DNA from: Sorghum bicolor
Lineage: Eukaryota; Streptophyta; Magnoliopsida; Poales; Poaceae
Direction of reading: 5' to 3'
Assembly: GCF_000003195.3 (NCBI RefSeq)
Contig: NC_012873.2
Location: 25,889,317-25,953,316, forward strand
DNA length: 64,000 nucleotides
Position 1 is the first letter of the stretch, and every line of letters begins with the position of its first letter. Of the stretch, positions 23,808 through 35,237 are shown piece after piece. The position numbers and the translations under genes were made by a program. The notes under the pieces were generated by a model. That model was given only the letters and a program-made list of their open reading frames with translations, ran no database searches and was not told the origin of the DNA.

Positions 23808-24046
23808 ACAACGAAAGTGCCGTAAAACTTGCAAACAACCCGGTTCAACACACCCGCACAAAACATATTGACATCCGCCACCACTTCCTTAGGGATCAAG
23901 TTGCTAATGGTGACATATCTCTAGAGAATGTGGGAACGAAAAATCAATTGGCGGATATCTTCACAAAACCCCTAGATGAAGCTAGGTTTTGTATGTTGAG
24001 AAATGAACTTAATGTGCTTGATCTCTCTAACTTCACTAAAAGATAA
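23808..24046 (+). pseudogene. pol: copia RNase H C-terminal part (continuation of C pol)
   Basis: Immediately after the target duplication the frame reads DNESAVKLANNPVQHTRTK and continues through DIRHHFLRD and LADIFTKPLD to TAA at 24044-24046. This is the C-terminal portion of the copia RNase H domain and the end of Pol. It joins in frame to the part ending at 14589 once D and one copy of the target duplication are removed. Confidence 0.9.
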
Positions 24047-24608
24047 AAGTTGTGTGTTGAAACTTGTAAATAGCTTTTGCTTTGCATATCATGCATACTA
24101 AAACTAAAATCAAAACTTGCATGTAGGGCTTGTCTAACATGGTTAAGATAACCCCCTGTGTGTGTGAAAAAGTTTAACCTTGGATCAAACTTGACAAGCA
24201 TTAGTTTACTTTCAAGTATTGCATTTCACCTCATATCATATGCATGCTTGTTAGTTGACCGTTTCTTTTCGATTATTCTTTGAGCATCCGCTGTGTTCGT
24301 CCATAGATAGGGGGAGCATTCAAAGCTCATTGTGATTCAAACCCCTAGCTTTGTAGCCATATGATGCTCCTTGGTGTTTTCTCGAATTATTTTCATAAAA
24401 ACTACTAAGTCTATGGCTAAATATTTGTGAAAATTTGAGGGTTTGAGAGAAGTCACTCATACCAGTTCCATTTGGTGTTTATTTGTATGTATTTGAATAT
24501 GGAACTTGGTTGGGTCAAAGTCGGACGTAGTGGTAAGTTGAAAAAGGACTCAGAGAGGCAACGGACGATGCACCGGACGCTGCCTCCTTGCGTCCTGTGC
24601 GGCATGAG
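24047..24608 (+). other. Post-pol spacer of copia C
   Basis: No gene is seen. It contains a polypurine-like AGATAGGGGGAGC (24305-24317) and, close to the A1 insertion point, GCACCGGACGCTGCC (24570-24584), a motif repeated in the C LTR and again after A1. ATGAG (24604-24608) is the left target duplication of A1. Confidence 0.6.
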
Positions 24609-27505
24609 TGTAACACCCCAGTGTTATGGTTGCATCAAACATGTGCATAGCATGAGCATCATCTTTCCTTCAAAGCATCCATGATCATCATTTATCTTGA
24701 GACATGTCATCCTTTGCAAAAATGTGTTTTAAATTGCTTAAATAGGCTTCCTATGCTTATGTTTGAGTGAACAATGCTTGTGTTTGTGCTTAATGTCTTG
24801 GTAAATAGCTTATCTATGCTTAACTTAACCTTGGGAACAATGTTCATGTTGATCACTTCTCCAAAATAATCACTTAAGCCATACTTATGCAAATAGGCCC
24901 TAGAAACCTCTTTTGCTTAGGCTTTTAAAAAGTGTTTCATAAAATGTTTGCATGTCAAAACTTCCTACAGCAAAGTTGTAGCAAATTTTATAAGGAACAA
25001 AAGTTGTTTTATGACCATCTCATGAAAATGAACACAAATAGCTCAAAAGTGGCCCACAAGGCAGATTTGGGGCTGTTTTCCACACTTAGAAAATTTTCTA
25101 AGTCCCCGGGTGGTTTGCAGTTTGTGTGATCGATTTTGGAAACTCCATATCTTTCAATCCAGGCCGATCTAGTCTTTGCTCTAGTTGACAAAGTTGTAGA
25201 TCTCGCCTAGTACTCCAAGTTTGTCAACTATGCCATCTCCTAATTCGCTCTGGTTTGGGAGATAGTCATCGGTGAAGTCGCTCTGTCAGTCGGCCATTGC
25301 TGTCTCTGAATCGACTTGGACCTCGTCGACGTGGCCGACCGCCGGCAGCGCTCCGTCGCCATTTGGCGCCCGTACGCCGTTCCTGGCCCCGCCTGTCAGC
25401 CCTCGTCGCGTGCATGACTACCACGGCGACGCCCCGAGCGAGTGGACGCGTCCACTTCGCTCTGCCTCGCCCTCTCTCGGCTGAACCTCGCCCGCAGCGG
25501 GCTCTCCGCCGCGAGCTCACTCCGGCGAGCTCGTGTGCGCTCCTCTCTGCGTCTCCGTCCACCAAACTCCACCCAAAGCTCCGCCGTGAGCCGCTCTCCA
25601 AGCTCCACCCTCTAACTCGCCGAGAAACCCACCGGTGAGCCGACATTTCTTTCTTCCCCCAAATCGGTCCGCCGTGACCCTCTTCTCCGGCGAACTCAAT
25701 GCCGCGCGTTGTGAGGCTTCTCATCGTCTTTGGTTAGGTCCTAGAGGTAGCTTAGGTCCTTAGCGAGCTTTTGCGCCACCTGGTGGACGCTCTACCGGGT
25801 TCTCCGTCGCCGGACACGGTGCGCAGCGCCGCCGTGCTTCCGCCGGAGTTGGGTGCTCTCGTGGCCAGCGCTTTCCACGGGGATCCAGGCCAAACCGCGT
25901 ACCTAGGAAGCTTCGCCCTAGTCTGCTGGTGCTGTAGAAGGCCTTAGGTCACGCTCTACCGGCCTGAGGGCTCCGGCGTAACGCCGAGGATCTCCGCCGA
26001 GCCGCCATTGCCGACGGTGAGTCCCTTCCGGTGGCTCCGCCGTGGCAAAAGTGGGGTCAATCGAGTCGTTAGGGTTTGGGGATCACGTTGATGCCCTGGG
26101 TTTGGCCGGAGACCTCGCCGTCGCGGAGAAATCGCCGGCGAAGATCGCCTCGGCCGCGAGGAAGAAGAGCCTGACGGGTGGGACCCACTGTCAGCGACTC
26201 TCTCTTTCCCTCCTTTTCTTTTATTCAAAATCCTGATTTTTGGCTTTCTTGCAAAAATCATATCTCCTGTTTCTGAGATCCAAAAATTGTGAAACAAATT
26301 TTGTGTTGTTTCTTGAGATGGCTAGTATTTAATAAAAATATAAAATGAATCATGCTTTCTGAGAAATTATTTATTAAGGATTTAATCTTGTTATTTATGG
26401 ATAAATGCATATCTCTGGTTTTACTGATTAGTTTGCTCTGAAATTTTTATGGTGGTCTTTGCATGGCATTAGGGTGCTCTGAGAAATATTTCATGATTTT
26501 TGGAGCACTGCAGTTGTGATATGTAATTTGTGTTTGAAATATGGCTTGTTTCTTTAATTAAATCACATAAAATAATTGGTGCTTATGCTGGTGCTCTATT
26601 TTGGTGGTAAACTTGTTTATGGTATTCCTAAGATATAAATAATCTGAAATCTATTGTTTGACACTATATAAGTCATGTTTATGAATTTATGAAATAAATG
26701 CCTTGATACATGTTAAATGCATATCTTTAATTTGGCATGTGCATTGGTCCTGAAATTTTTATGGTGGTGATCGGATGTTATACTTGTGCCTCTGTAATTT
26801 TTGTAGATTTTTCTGAGCACTTTAACTAATATCTTGTAAATATGCCTTATCTAAAATTAATTAATAAATGCCTTGTTAAGTAATTGTTTTGGGGTTTTCA
26901 ACTAATGGTCTGGTGACCTTGTAATATGTTTGTGCTCATGAGTCATGTGGTTGGCATGGTTTGTGTTTTGATCATGTCATTAAATAATTAACTATAGGGT
27001 TAAATGCTGTTCTGGACAGCAAGTAAGTAATTTAACTTTGCTTAATGATAACTTGACTTTCTGTGAAACTTGTATAAAACAAAGTTGTTCTAAACTTGTT
27101 GAACTAACTGAGGTTTAAATTTGAGGTCATTTGGCCAAGTAGTTTAAAAGTTATAGCTGTTCCAAGTTGGGTTCCAGAAATAGGGGTTCTCGGTTTTTCT
27201 GGGACAGAACCTGGAACTTTGTTAAAATGACTAGTTTAATGTTTGAATCTTGCTGTCATGTTTAAAGATGAGTTGTAGATAATTTCCTAAGCTTTCCAGA
27301 ATGTCCTTACTCATGTTTGTTGGACCTGTCTATCTATAATTATGATTTATTTACTGAGCCTACTTGTTTTATGTTGTTTGCTGCTTTGGTGCCATGATAG
27401 GTTTTGGGTTTCGTTAACTTGTTCATTCATGTGAGTTAGTATAACTCTTACTCCATAAATGAGTGCCCAGTGAGTTGCTTGTGTTTTTAAGCATTCATCT
27501 GTAGC

Positions 27506-27739
27506 ATGTGCACCTTCTCATTCATCGAGCATGCAATAGGTGCACCGGACGTGGCAGTTTCCTTCGAGCTCCAAGCGAACCCCGAAGGCCAGGAAGGCAG
27601 CCAGGAGGTGGAGGTCCAGCAAGCCGGACTCGAGGAGCCCGAAGAAGACGTTGAGTGCCCGAATCACGAGCCGGCATCGTTCGTGAAAGGCAAGCCCCGG
27701 AGCATTTTAAGCCTCCTCTATTTTCGAAAGTTTACTTAA
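27506..27739 (+). other. Short acidic ORF in LTR A1
   Basis: An ATG-started 77-codon ORF, with EHAIGAPDVAVSFELQ near the start and FVKGKPRSILSL near the end. Compared with the A2 copy, the ends are near-identical and the middle is diverged but remains acidic, with an in-frame 3-nt length difference. It might encode a small LTR peptide, or the DNA may be conserved for a regulatory reason. Confidence 0.4.
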
Positions 27740-28699
27740 TACGTTATATCTATTGATGCATTACGTATAGGAGTTGTGATGAAACTATTGCTGCATTTTA
27801 CTCAATCCTTGTCCAGATAACTCACCCTCCCTGGTTGTAGAGTTAGGTTCGAGTAGCAGCTTAGCTATGCCTTAATCGGTAGAAGTCGGGTGATACTCTG
27901 TCATCCGCGCGATATAGGGTTGTGTCGGGTCGCGATGGTCTATATGTGCTATCGTGGATGGAACCTGATCAAATTGACTTAAGCCGGGCGGAGTTTTGCA
28001 AATGTGTAGTAACTCCGTCTGTGGCAGCTAAGGACCGATCGTTGCACGTCCTCTTGTCATGTTGAACGCATGCCTGACACTTAGTTGGCCGGATAACTCG
28101 TTCCGACCGTGAAGCCGAGTAGTATGACTCAGGCCGGAAGACCGGCAAGTATAAAGTGCGCACTACTGGAGGAAGTGCGGTGTGCGGGGGACCATTGGCG
28201 TAAGCCCAAAGGCAGGTGAGTTAAAATTCCTGACCTCCCTGGCAGAGTGGTAGCCCTGGGAGTGCGGCGCTGATCGGAGCCGCGATTTCTGAGTCGTACC
28301 AAAGGTGACCCTTTGGCTCTCCGGCAGGGGATGCTTGGGTGAGTGCTAGGAATAAACCTCCAGCTGGATAGGAATCCGATTCGAATCGCCGTCTCTCCCG
28401 GTTAGTGAGAACTTGACAGAGCAGCGGCAAACGTAGCATTCACTAATAAACTTGGTTCATGATAATGATGATAGCAAGAAGAACATATGATGAAATTGAT
28501 ATGGTTATTATTGTTTGGAATAATCAAGTGATGTGTTGTAGTACAGGTGCTAATCTAGTGGTAGGCTGATGATAAATAAATCCGATGCTCTTAAAATGAC
28601 TTAGTGGTAAGTTAATCTTTTGGCAAAAAGGTGAGTCAACCAGCTCCACTTAAAATTCAGCCTTGCATGATCCTTGGTGTCTTTTATGTTTTCTAGACG

Positions 28700-28754
28700 G
28701 GTAAGTCTAGCTGAGTACATCCTCGTACTCAGGGTTTATTCCCACCTGTTGCAG
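28700..28754 (+). other. Splice-like hairpin module in LTR A1
   Basis: GTAAGT (28701-28706), stem TGAGTAC (28712-28718) and GTACTCA (28725-28731) with a 6-nt loop, then ACCTGTTGCAG ending at 28754, followed by ATG. Confidence 0.6.
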
Positions 28755-29185
28755 ATGATATCTTCTATGACGGTTTCTGCAAGACCTGCCTCCATCCCGC
28801 TGGGGATGAGGACTAACCGTTGGGCACGGTTCTCTACTCTTCTCGTCTATGATGCTTTTGAAAGGATGACCTAGACTCTGGCAGTAACAAACTTGTGAAC
28901 TGAACTTTGAACAAGCGTGTGTACTTATTTTGCTTCCGCTACTTCGAACAAGTGTTGTAATAATTTAATACTCCGATGTGGTGCCGCTTCGACGGCAATG
29001 AATGACTATGTAACAATCGTTGTGTTTATGTTGAACTATTACGATCTTGGTTTGTTGCGAGTTGGTTCGAAGTCCTTCGTGATTTCGATTGACTACCGGG
29101 ATTATATGGGCTCAAGTCTAGAAACTTGATTGTTTGACGATCGTTTCTGCACTTGAACTCTTATAATTTGGTCGGTTCTGTGACA

Positions 29186-30030
29186 ATGAGTGTGCCAGAC
29201 TGCACTCACCGGACGTAGGAACAGTATCCCTGCAGCGTCCGGTGACGTGCGTCCGGTGCTCACCACGCGTGCCCTAGGGCACCGGACGCTAAAACCAGCG
29301 TGTGGTGGCCATCGTCTGGTGATATGCAGTTTAGCATACCTCTTTGCGCATGAGTCCGGTGGTCCGTAGTTTTGAAATCCTCTCTGTGCATGAGTCCGGT
29401 GGTCACCGGACGCGTCCGGTGCCACTTTAAGTGCGTCCGGTGACCCCGCAGCGGGCGCATAAAGCCCGCGCCCAGGGTTGTCTCGCGGTCGCTTCTTTTC
29501 CTTCTCCTGATGTCCACCCGCGCCCGTGCTCTGCCCTAGTTCGCAGAAACCGCCACCGACCGCTGGGATCCTCCCTCCGGGGACCTCGTGTCTTCTCCCT
29601 CGCGCCAGATTCGCCCTAGATTCATCCCTCTCCCTTCTCTTTGCGAGCGGATCCAATCTCGCGGGGATTTGAGGGCTTGGGTGAGTCTGCTAAGTTTCTG
29701 CCCACAAGGTGTTCAATTCAATGTCCGAATGGATCTAATTGTTGTTTTTGACGACGATTCGATTCGTTCCCTCCCTACAGCACCTTGTGGAGTTGGTTCG
29801 CGTTCTCCGGCAGTTTTTGATCGCGACATCTCATCCGGAACACGTCCCGTCTTTGGATCTTAAGCCGTTCACGCCCGTTCCTTATTTATTCTTGCGACCT
29901 ATAGGGTTTTCTCATCTCTAGCCATTAAGTTTGCTTATATATACCCTATCTTGTCTATATTCTGCAGCACGTTGATCTCCTTTGTCAGTTGGCTATTCGT
30001 CGGCAGTTCTTTCAGTCAGTGGTTCTTGCG
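29186..30030 (+). promoter_or_regulatory. Leader of the copia third ORF with motif cluster and predicted intron
   Basis: After the A1 target duplication there is a cluster of CACCGGACGC and its complement (29212-29450), the motif also found in the C LTR. A weak TATA-like GCATAAAG (29457-29464) and a GC-rich, pyrimidine-rich leader follow. A donor, GGGTGAGTCT (GT at 29681), and an acceptor, ATTCTGCAG (ends 29967), would remove a 287-nt intron. The ATG at 30031 (GCGATGGC) has a good plant start context. The layout resembles the 5' end of an ordinary plant gene. It is predicted only. Confidence 0.5.
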
Positions 30031-31814
30031 ATGGCACGTTGCAAGAACGTCAGTGGTCCGGCAGCCGACGCTAGAGGTTCCTCAGGAGGTGATGGTGGAG
30101 GTGATCCTCCCCGTCGCCTATCAGCTGCAAAAAAAGGCAAGGGCAAGAAATTAGCCACCAAGAAGCGCAAGGCCAGTGACAGAGAGGCAGAGGAGGCAGA
30201 GGCAGTTGCAGCAGCAGCTGAGGCTGCTGAGAGAGGCGGACGCTCAGGTGCTCTGAGGATTGGGGATGATCTCATGGCTTAGCAGCGGCGTGCAGTTCTT
30301 CAGGCAAAGGCACTCCATGGATCCCCTTCGGGTACCGTTATGATAGGGGGTCAGCGAGTTAGGATTGTGGTCAGAGATCCAGCTCAGGAGGGTCCGGATA
30401 CAGAGACAGAGGCCCAGGCAGAGGGTCCAGCAGAGGCACAGGAGCAGGAGCAGCCCCTCAGGAGGTCGACCCGCACTCGTACTCAGGCCACTCCTCGGAC
30501 TGGTATGCAGGGCCAGTCTACCTCTGCTGCTCGTGCTACACCAGCTAGAGGCACCCCAGCTCCTCGTCAGGGACCAGTGAGGATACATAGGGACCTCACC
30601 CTTGTGTCAACTAGGGAGATTCAGCAGCTGTGGTTTGTTCCTTTTCCCACCTGGTTTCCAGCTGCTAGGGATCCCCGAGCCGATGCCAGGTTCTACATAG
30701 TGGTCCAGGAGGACATCTACGAGGCACTTGTTCACTCACAGTCTCAGTTTAGGGAGCACCGAGTCATTGAACTTGAGATACTCGGGAATGTGATTGGAGC
30801 AGATATCCATCAGTACTTCACCTACCTCCACGGCCTCCCAGAGTTGCTAGCTCTCCCTGGTACTTACTGTTAGCAGTGTGTTTGAGAGTTCTACGCGTCA
30901 GTGTGGGTTTCTCCAGATCATAGTTACATTCACTACGCACTGGCAGGCATAGATTACAGAGTGACAGCACAGAGGGCCAGAGAGGTACTTGGGTTGCAAG
31001 CCTACTCCACCAGGATTCACCAGCTTCGCTACGGGAACTTCGAGCCTCCCAGACGTCCTCACGGTGGTGAGGTACCACCGGTTGACTTTGTGGCTCCTTG
31101 TTTCCGTCCAGCTTTTGGAGAAGGCTCCAGCCGGACAGTGGGAGACTTGACTCGCCCAGCCAGGATCCTCGACTTTGTGTTGAGGAAGACACTACTCCCC
31201 AGGACAGGCTACAGAGACGGTTTCACTCGGATTCAGCAGTGGCTTGTCGCTCACCTCATCTCTCAGACTCCTTTTGACTTGTGGGATCTGGTAGTCTCAG
31301 AGATCGAGGACACCATCTTAGAGAGCTTCAGGGGATGGCGTCAGTTGCCGTATGCACATTGGATCACCCTGCTTATTCTTCGTGCTAGGCCCGTGTCCCT
31401 GCCAGCTCACCTACAGAGGGAGTTGACAGACTCAGACACCGTCTTCCCCCACTACGACCCCAAGCAGATGTTGAGAGCACACTACGACCTCCGAGCTCCA
31501 CCACCTCCCAGTGCACCACGTGGCCCTATGCCCCCACCTTCTCCTAGGGGCACTCGCAGTTCAGGAGCAGTTCCAGAGACTGAGGAGCAGTAGGACATAG
31601 CCATTGGGGCCGTTGCAGATGCAGAGGCTGAGGGGGGAGTTTGATTTTTCTTTAGACAGCTCAGATGATGATTATCAGCCTCCAGTGTCAAACCTTCCCA
31701 CTAGAGCGCACGACCACAAGGCAGGAGGTTCCTCGTGTGCTACGGACCCTGCACTGCTAGCTATACTAGAGGGGATGAGAGCTGACCAGCGCAGAGCAGC
31801 TGAGGAGCAGGCCA

Positions 31815-33988
31815 CACTACAAAAAGACACCCCTTTTAGCAACGTATATAAGCGTTGTTAAAAGTCTAATTAAGCGTTGGTAGGGTTTATACCAACGCAT
31901 CTAGTATGCGTTGCTAGAGGTGGCGTTGCTAGGGATTATAGCAACAGATACATATGCGTTGGTAACAAGTACCATAGAGCGTTGCAAGCAAGCAATGGAA
32001 ATCTCCTCATGCTTCCAACGCTTGTATGTGTTGCTGCCTAGAATTAGGAGCACATGCTTTGTTCATTTTTTTATTTCTTAGTATTTATTATTTTTTCAGA
32101 GGCAAAAAAAATTCAATCATCATGTAAGTAATAGAGTAACAGATCACAGTGCGAACACATCATAAACATCTCTTGAATGGCCATTTCATTAATAAATATT
32201 ATATCATGGCCATACATATTTTGCTACTACAATCAACTAAGTTGGAACCATCTAAATATATTGTACAATACATAACGATTGTCGATTAAACATGTCTGAT
32301 TTTGCAATCTTCTCTCTCAAGGCTCATTCAACAGAATCTTGTTACGTCCTTCCTCACTTCTCATCTCCATCCTTTCAGCCAAGCAAGAGTTGAATTACAT
32401 CTCAACATTAACACACTAGTAGACAGTCACGCTGCAATCTGTAAAGATGTATAGAAGGAAGCCCATTAATTGAACTTCAAGATAGCACTGAATAAATTCA
32501 GTATGCATAATTGAATTTAACACATAAAACAAAAGTTCAGCTTACCATTTATGCATCAATGAATATACTCACATTAACCAGATAGTTTAATCCTTCTGCG
32601 TATAAGGATACAGTTAAAAGCTTATTTAAGCATGAAAAGCACCAAAGAACTTATACATCTCGTGCAAAGAAGTGCCAAATTGCCAATGAAACATCAAAGT
32701 TATATCTCTATGAAAGAAAAATACTGACAAGTCTAGAAAAACACTAGTGACACTAGTATTAGTTGCAGTAGGTAGACCAGGCTTAAAAAAAATTATATAC
32801 ATACCATTTCAGGTTAGAGTTCATAGGCTGATTACCAAACGATAAGTCCAAAGCTTAAAGAGCAGTAGCTCTTCAAACTAAATTGTCAAGCAATCCTATA
32901 AGGATTGGAGAGTGAGTTCAAATGCTAAGTATTTTCACTGATTTTAGAAAAAGTATATATTAATTATGTATCAGAGTCATGCATTTTGGTTTTTATAATT
33001 TCTGTCACAGATCGAAAAACATCATTTGAATATCACCATGATTGGATTAATTGATCTGATACAAAAAAAACATTTAATTTAAATGGAGTATAATATTAAA
33101 TCGAATAGATTACAGAAGAACGACACCACAATTGTTGCTGTCATATAGATTATCCATATTTATATTTTACCAAACACATTACAGCTGAGGAAAAACCCAT
33201 TGGGGATCTGAATAAAGTGCACCAAATTTCACAGATCAATCGATTCTCATATACATGGAAACAAAGGGGATGGAGATAATACCTCATGGATGTGAGGCAG
33301 AGAGGCGAAGTGCATGCCTGGGAATATATAATAGACGGCACTGTTTCGTGGGCGTTCACATTGCATATGGGATGAGAATGCGATTATCCTCCATCGGATC
33401 CAACCACCTCCTCCTCGGACCTCCTCGCGATTCTGAGATTGGAGGGGAGTGCCACTGCAGGGAAGATGATGATGCAGACTGGATCAAGATCGAGGCCGGA
33501 TTGCAGGCTCTAGATCCGAAGCTCACGAAGTAGGGGCCAGGCATCGGGACGGTTGACGATGAGTCCTTCAGTCCGTCATCCCTGCAAGACGGAGATGAAA
33601 AGTTGGGCAGGGGTGTTGAAACCACAGCTTGCTGGTGGCGACTTCTCGAGCTGCTCGTCCTCGATAGCGCATCGGCATTGTGGGCGCGGACTGACGATTG
33701 CGGTGGGATGCGTGTTGGGACTCGAGATGCAGACAGCAGAGGAGGCCATGTGCAGATAGTGGCGCGGTGGTGGGTGCCGGCGCATCCCAAAGATGAGGTG
33801 GGGCGGCGGCGGCGGCGGACATGCGCGTGATGTGTGGGAAGAATCGGTCTTGAGATCTTGCGCATTGACTGGGGGTAGTTTTTCTAAGATGGATGTGTGG
33901 AGAAGTGGGCGGTGTGATGCGAGAGACAGCAACGCATCTTATTTCCGATCCTAGCCATGCGTCGCTAAAAGGGGTTCGTGTTGTAGTG
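31815..33988 (+). mobile_element. Non-autonomous CACTA (En/Spm-type) DNA transposon
   Basis: It is 2174 bp and begins CACTACAAAAAGACACC and ends GGGGTTCGTGTTGTAGTG, an imperfect terminal inverted repeat. CCA is duplicated on both sides (31812-31814 and 33989-33991), the 3-bp duplication typical of CACTA elements. Both ends carry subterminal repeats of the type GCGTTG(G/C)TA (31850-31985 and 33930-33965), the presumed transposase-binding sites. There is no transposase gene. Removing it restores the frame across the copia third ORF (EEQA / MRDRDQA). Orientation is arbitrary. Confidence 0.9.
33240..33865 (-). other. Gene-like GC-rich segment inside the CACTA element
   Basis: The minus strand is open for 169 codons (33865-33356) in a GC-rich stretch unlike the AT-rich rest of the transposon. 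It includes an acceptor-like CGTCTTGCAG near 33580. I do not recognise the predicted protein, which is rich in Arg, Ser and Pro. It could be a captured host exon or only the transposon's own leader. Confidence 0.3.
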
Positions 33989-34767
33989 CCATGAGGGACA
34001 GGGATCAGGCTGCGATCAATGCAACGATTCAGGCTCGTCAGGATGAGCTTCAGCGGTAGTTCCTAGCTTTTCAGGCTCAGCAGACGGCGATGATGGCCGC
34101 TCTTATGGCCGCCTCAGGGATTCAGCTTCCACAGATTCAGCTTCCAGGCACATCGTCTGTCAGGCCGTCTACTCCAGCTCCACAGAGTCAGTCACAGCAG
34201 CCTCCACGGCTTCCCGCTCAGAGTTAGCCGTTTTCGACGCCTCAGCACCAAGTCTCCCAGGGTGCTATCTCCTCTGGCTTTGAGCAGGTACCGCCGTTTA
34301 CACCTCTCCGCTCAGGCTTTACACCTCAGTCAGTGACAGCGTCACAGCTTGTGTTGGACTCGTGGACAGACCCGCACCTCAGCTTCACCTACAGTGCTCT
34401 GACTGGTGACCCTACGCCTCCACCCCTGCAGGCTCCTGTAGCCTTTATGGCGCCAGTCACCACTACTGAGCATCTGTCGTCGTCTGTAGCGTCGTCCGAG
34501 CAGCTTGCACCGTCTTCTACCGTGCCAGAGATGTTAGCTACAACGACCGAGTCCGTGCCAGCTTCGCCAGCAGGACTCGAGCAGCCCGCACAGCCAGTGA
34601 CAGCTTCAGCACCTCCAGAGCAGATCCAGACCGCTTTGCCAGCTCGTGCAGCTTCAGAGGGTCACTCCACCTCCTCCGCCTCGACGGCCGACGGTTCAGA
34701 CGATGCAGCTCGCTTTGAGGCCGTGCCGAGGGACTCCACTGCTCCGCCTCCACCTCCGTCTTCTTAG

Positions 34768-35237
34768 GCTTTTGGCGCTAGATGCCAAAGGGGGATAGAG
34801 TGTGAGTATGAGAGTTAGGAGTTAGGGGGAGCTAGAGAGCTACTAGAGAGCTAGAGAGTGCTTTTATTCTTTTGATACTCTATCTTATGTGTGCTACTCC
34901 ATCATGCATCACATTTATCTTTATGCATTGCATTTGTGTGAGATATACTATGGTTGTGAGACATGACTTGTGCTTATTTGTGATATCATTATGTCATGTG
35001 TTTGGCTCATATTATCTTTGCTTCCACGTTTTACTCCGATGTACTTATGAGCCTTGTGTTATATCCTGTTGTATACCACTCACATATTTGGATGCAGGAT
35101 GTTGGACTTGGTTGATATAAGCATAACCAATCTCTTTTGTTCTTATTGTATCATGCTTATTGAAACCAATTCAATTGAAAACCTCAACTCTTTTCATACT
35201 CGAGGTTATTGTCATCAATCACCAAAAAGGGGGAGAT
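34768..35237 (+). other. 3' untranslated part of copia C and polypurine tract
   Basis: No gene is present. Purine-rich GCCAAAGGGGGATAGAG (34781-34797) follows the third ORF. The functional polypurine tract is most likely AAAAAGGGGGAGAT (35224-35237), directly before the LTR. Confidence 0.75.

Larger units (their letters stand above)
24609..29185 (+). mobile_element. Solo LTR A1 (large Tekay/Del-like gypsy LTR)
   Basis: This 4577-bp LTR runs from TGTAACACCCCAGTG to GGTCGGTTCTGTGACA and is flanked by perfect ATGAG duplications (24604-24608 and 29186-29190). There is no internal element sequence, so unequal recombination has left a solo LTR. It has a very GC-rich segment (25310-26180), an AT-rich middle, a short acidic ORF, and the hairpin module. 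Its closest relative in the window is A2, in the opposite orientation. The GC-rich segment is open in several frames on both strands. I regard those as composition effects and not genes. Confidence 0.88.
30031..34767 (+). pseudogene. Third ('env-position') ORF of copia C, broken
   Basis: The ORF starts at ATG 30031 and would be about 850 codons once the CACTA insertion is set aside. The N-terminus is basic, with an Ala/Glu-rich helix (KKGKGKKLATKKRKASDREA). The centre (about 30590-31400) has FPTWFPAARD, EFYASVWVSPDH and REVLGLQAYST, a layout like the plant retrotransposon ORF1 / putative plant transposon domain. The C-terminal third is Pro/Ser/Gln-rich. In-frame stops occur at 30280, 30871, 30883 and 31591, followed by a frameshift before 31604, and two further stops lie beyond the CACTA element. 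SIRE-type copia elements are known to carry an extra ORF here, often called env-like. I see no signal peptide, fusion peptide or convincing membrane anchor. Confidence 0.65.

Noticed and set aside
25266..25724. Long open frames on both strands in the GC-rich part of LTR A1 (and 58620-59413 in A2)
   Set aside because: All frames are open because of high GC content. The predicted peptides are Arg/Ser/Pro-rich without domains, and A1 and A2 do not preserve one frame.
30031..34767. Viral envelope gene in copia C
   Set aside because: Despite its env-like position I see no signal peptide, furin-like site, fusion peptide or transmembrane anchor. An ORF1/plant transposon-type domain fits better.
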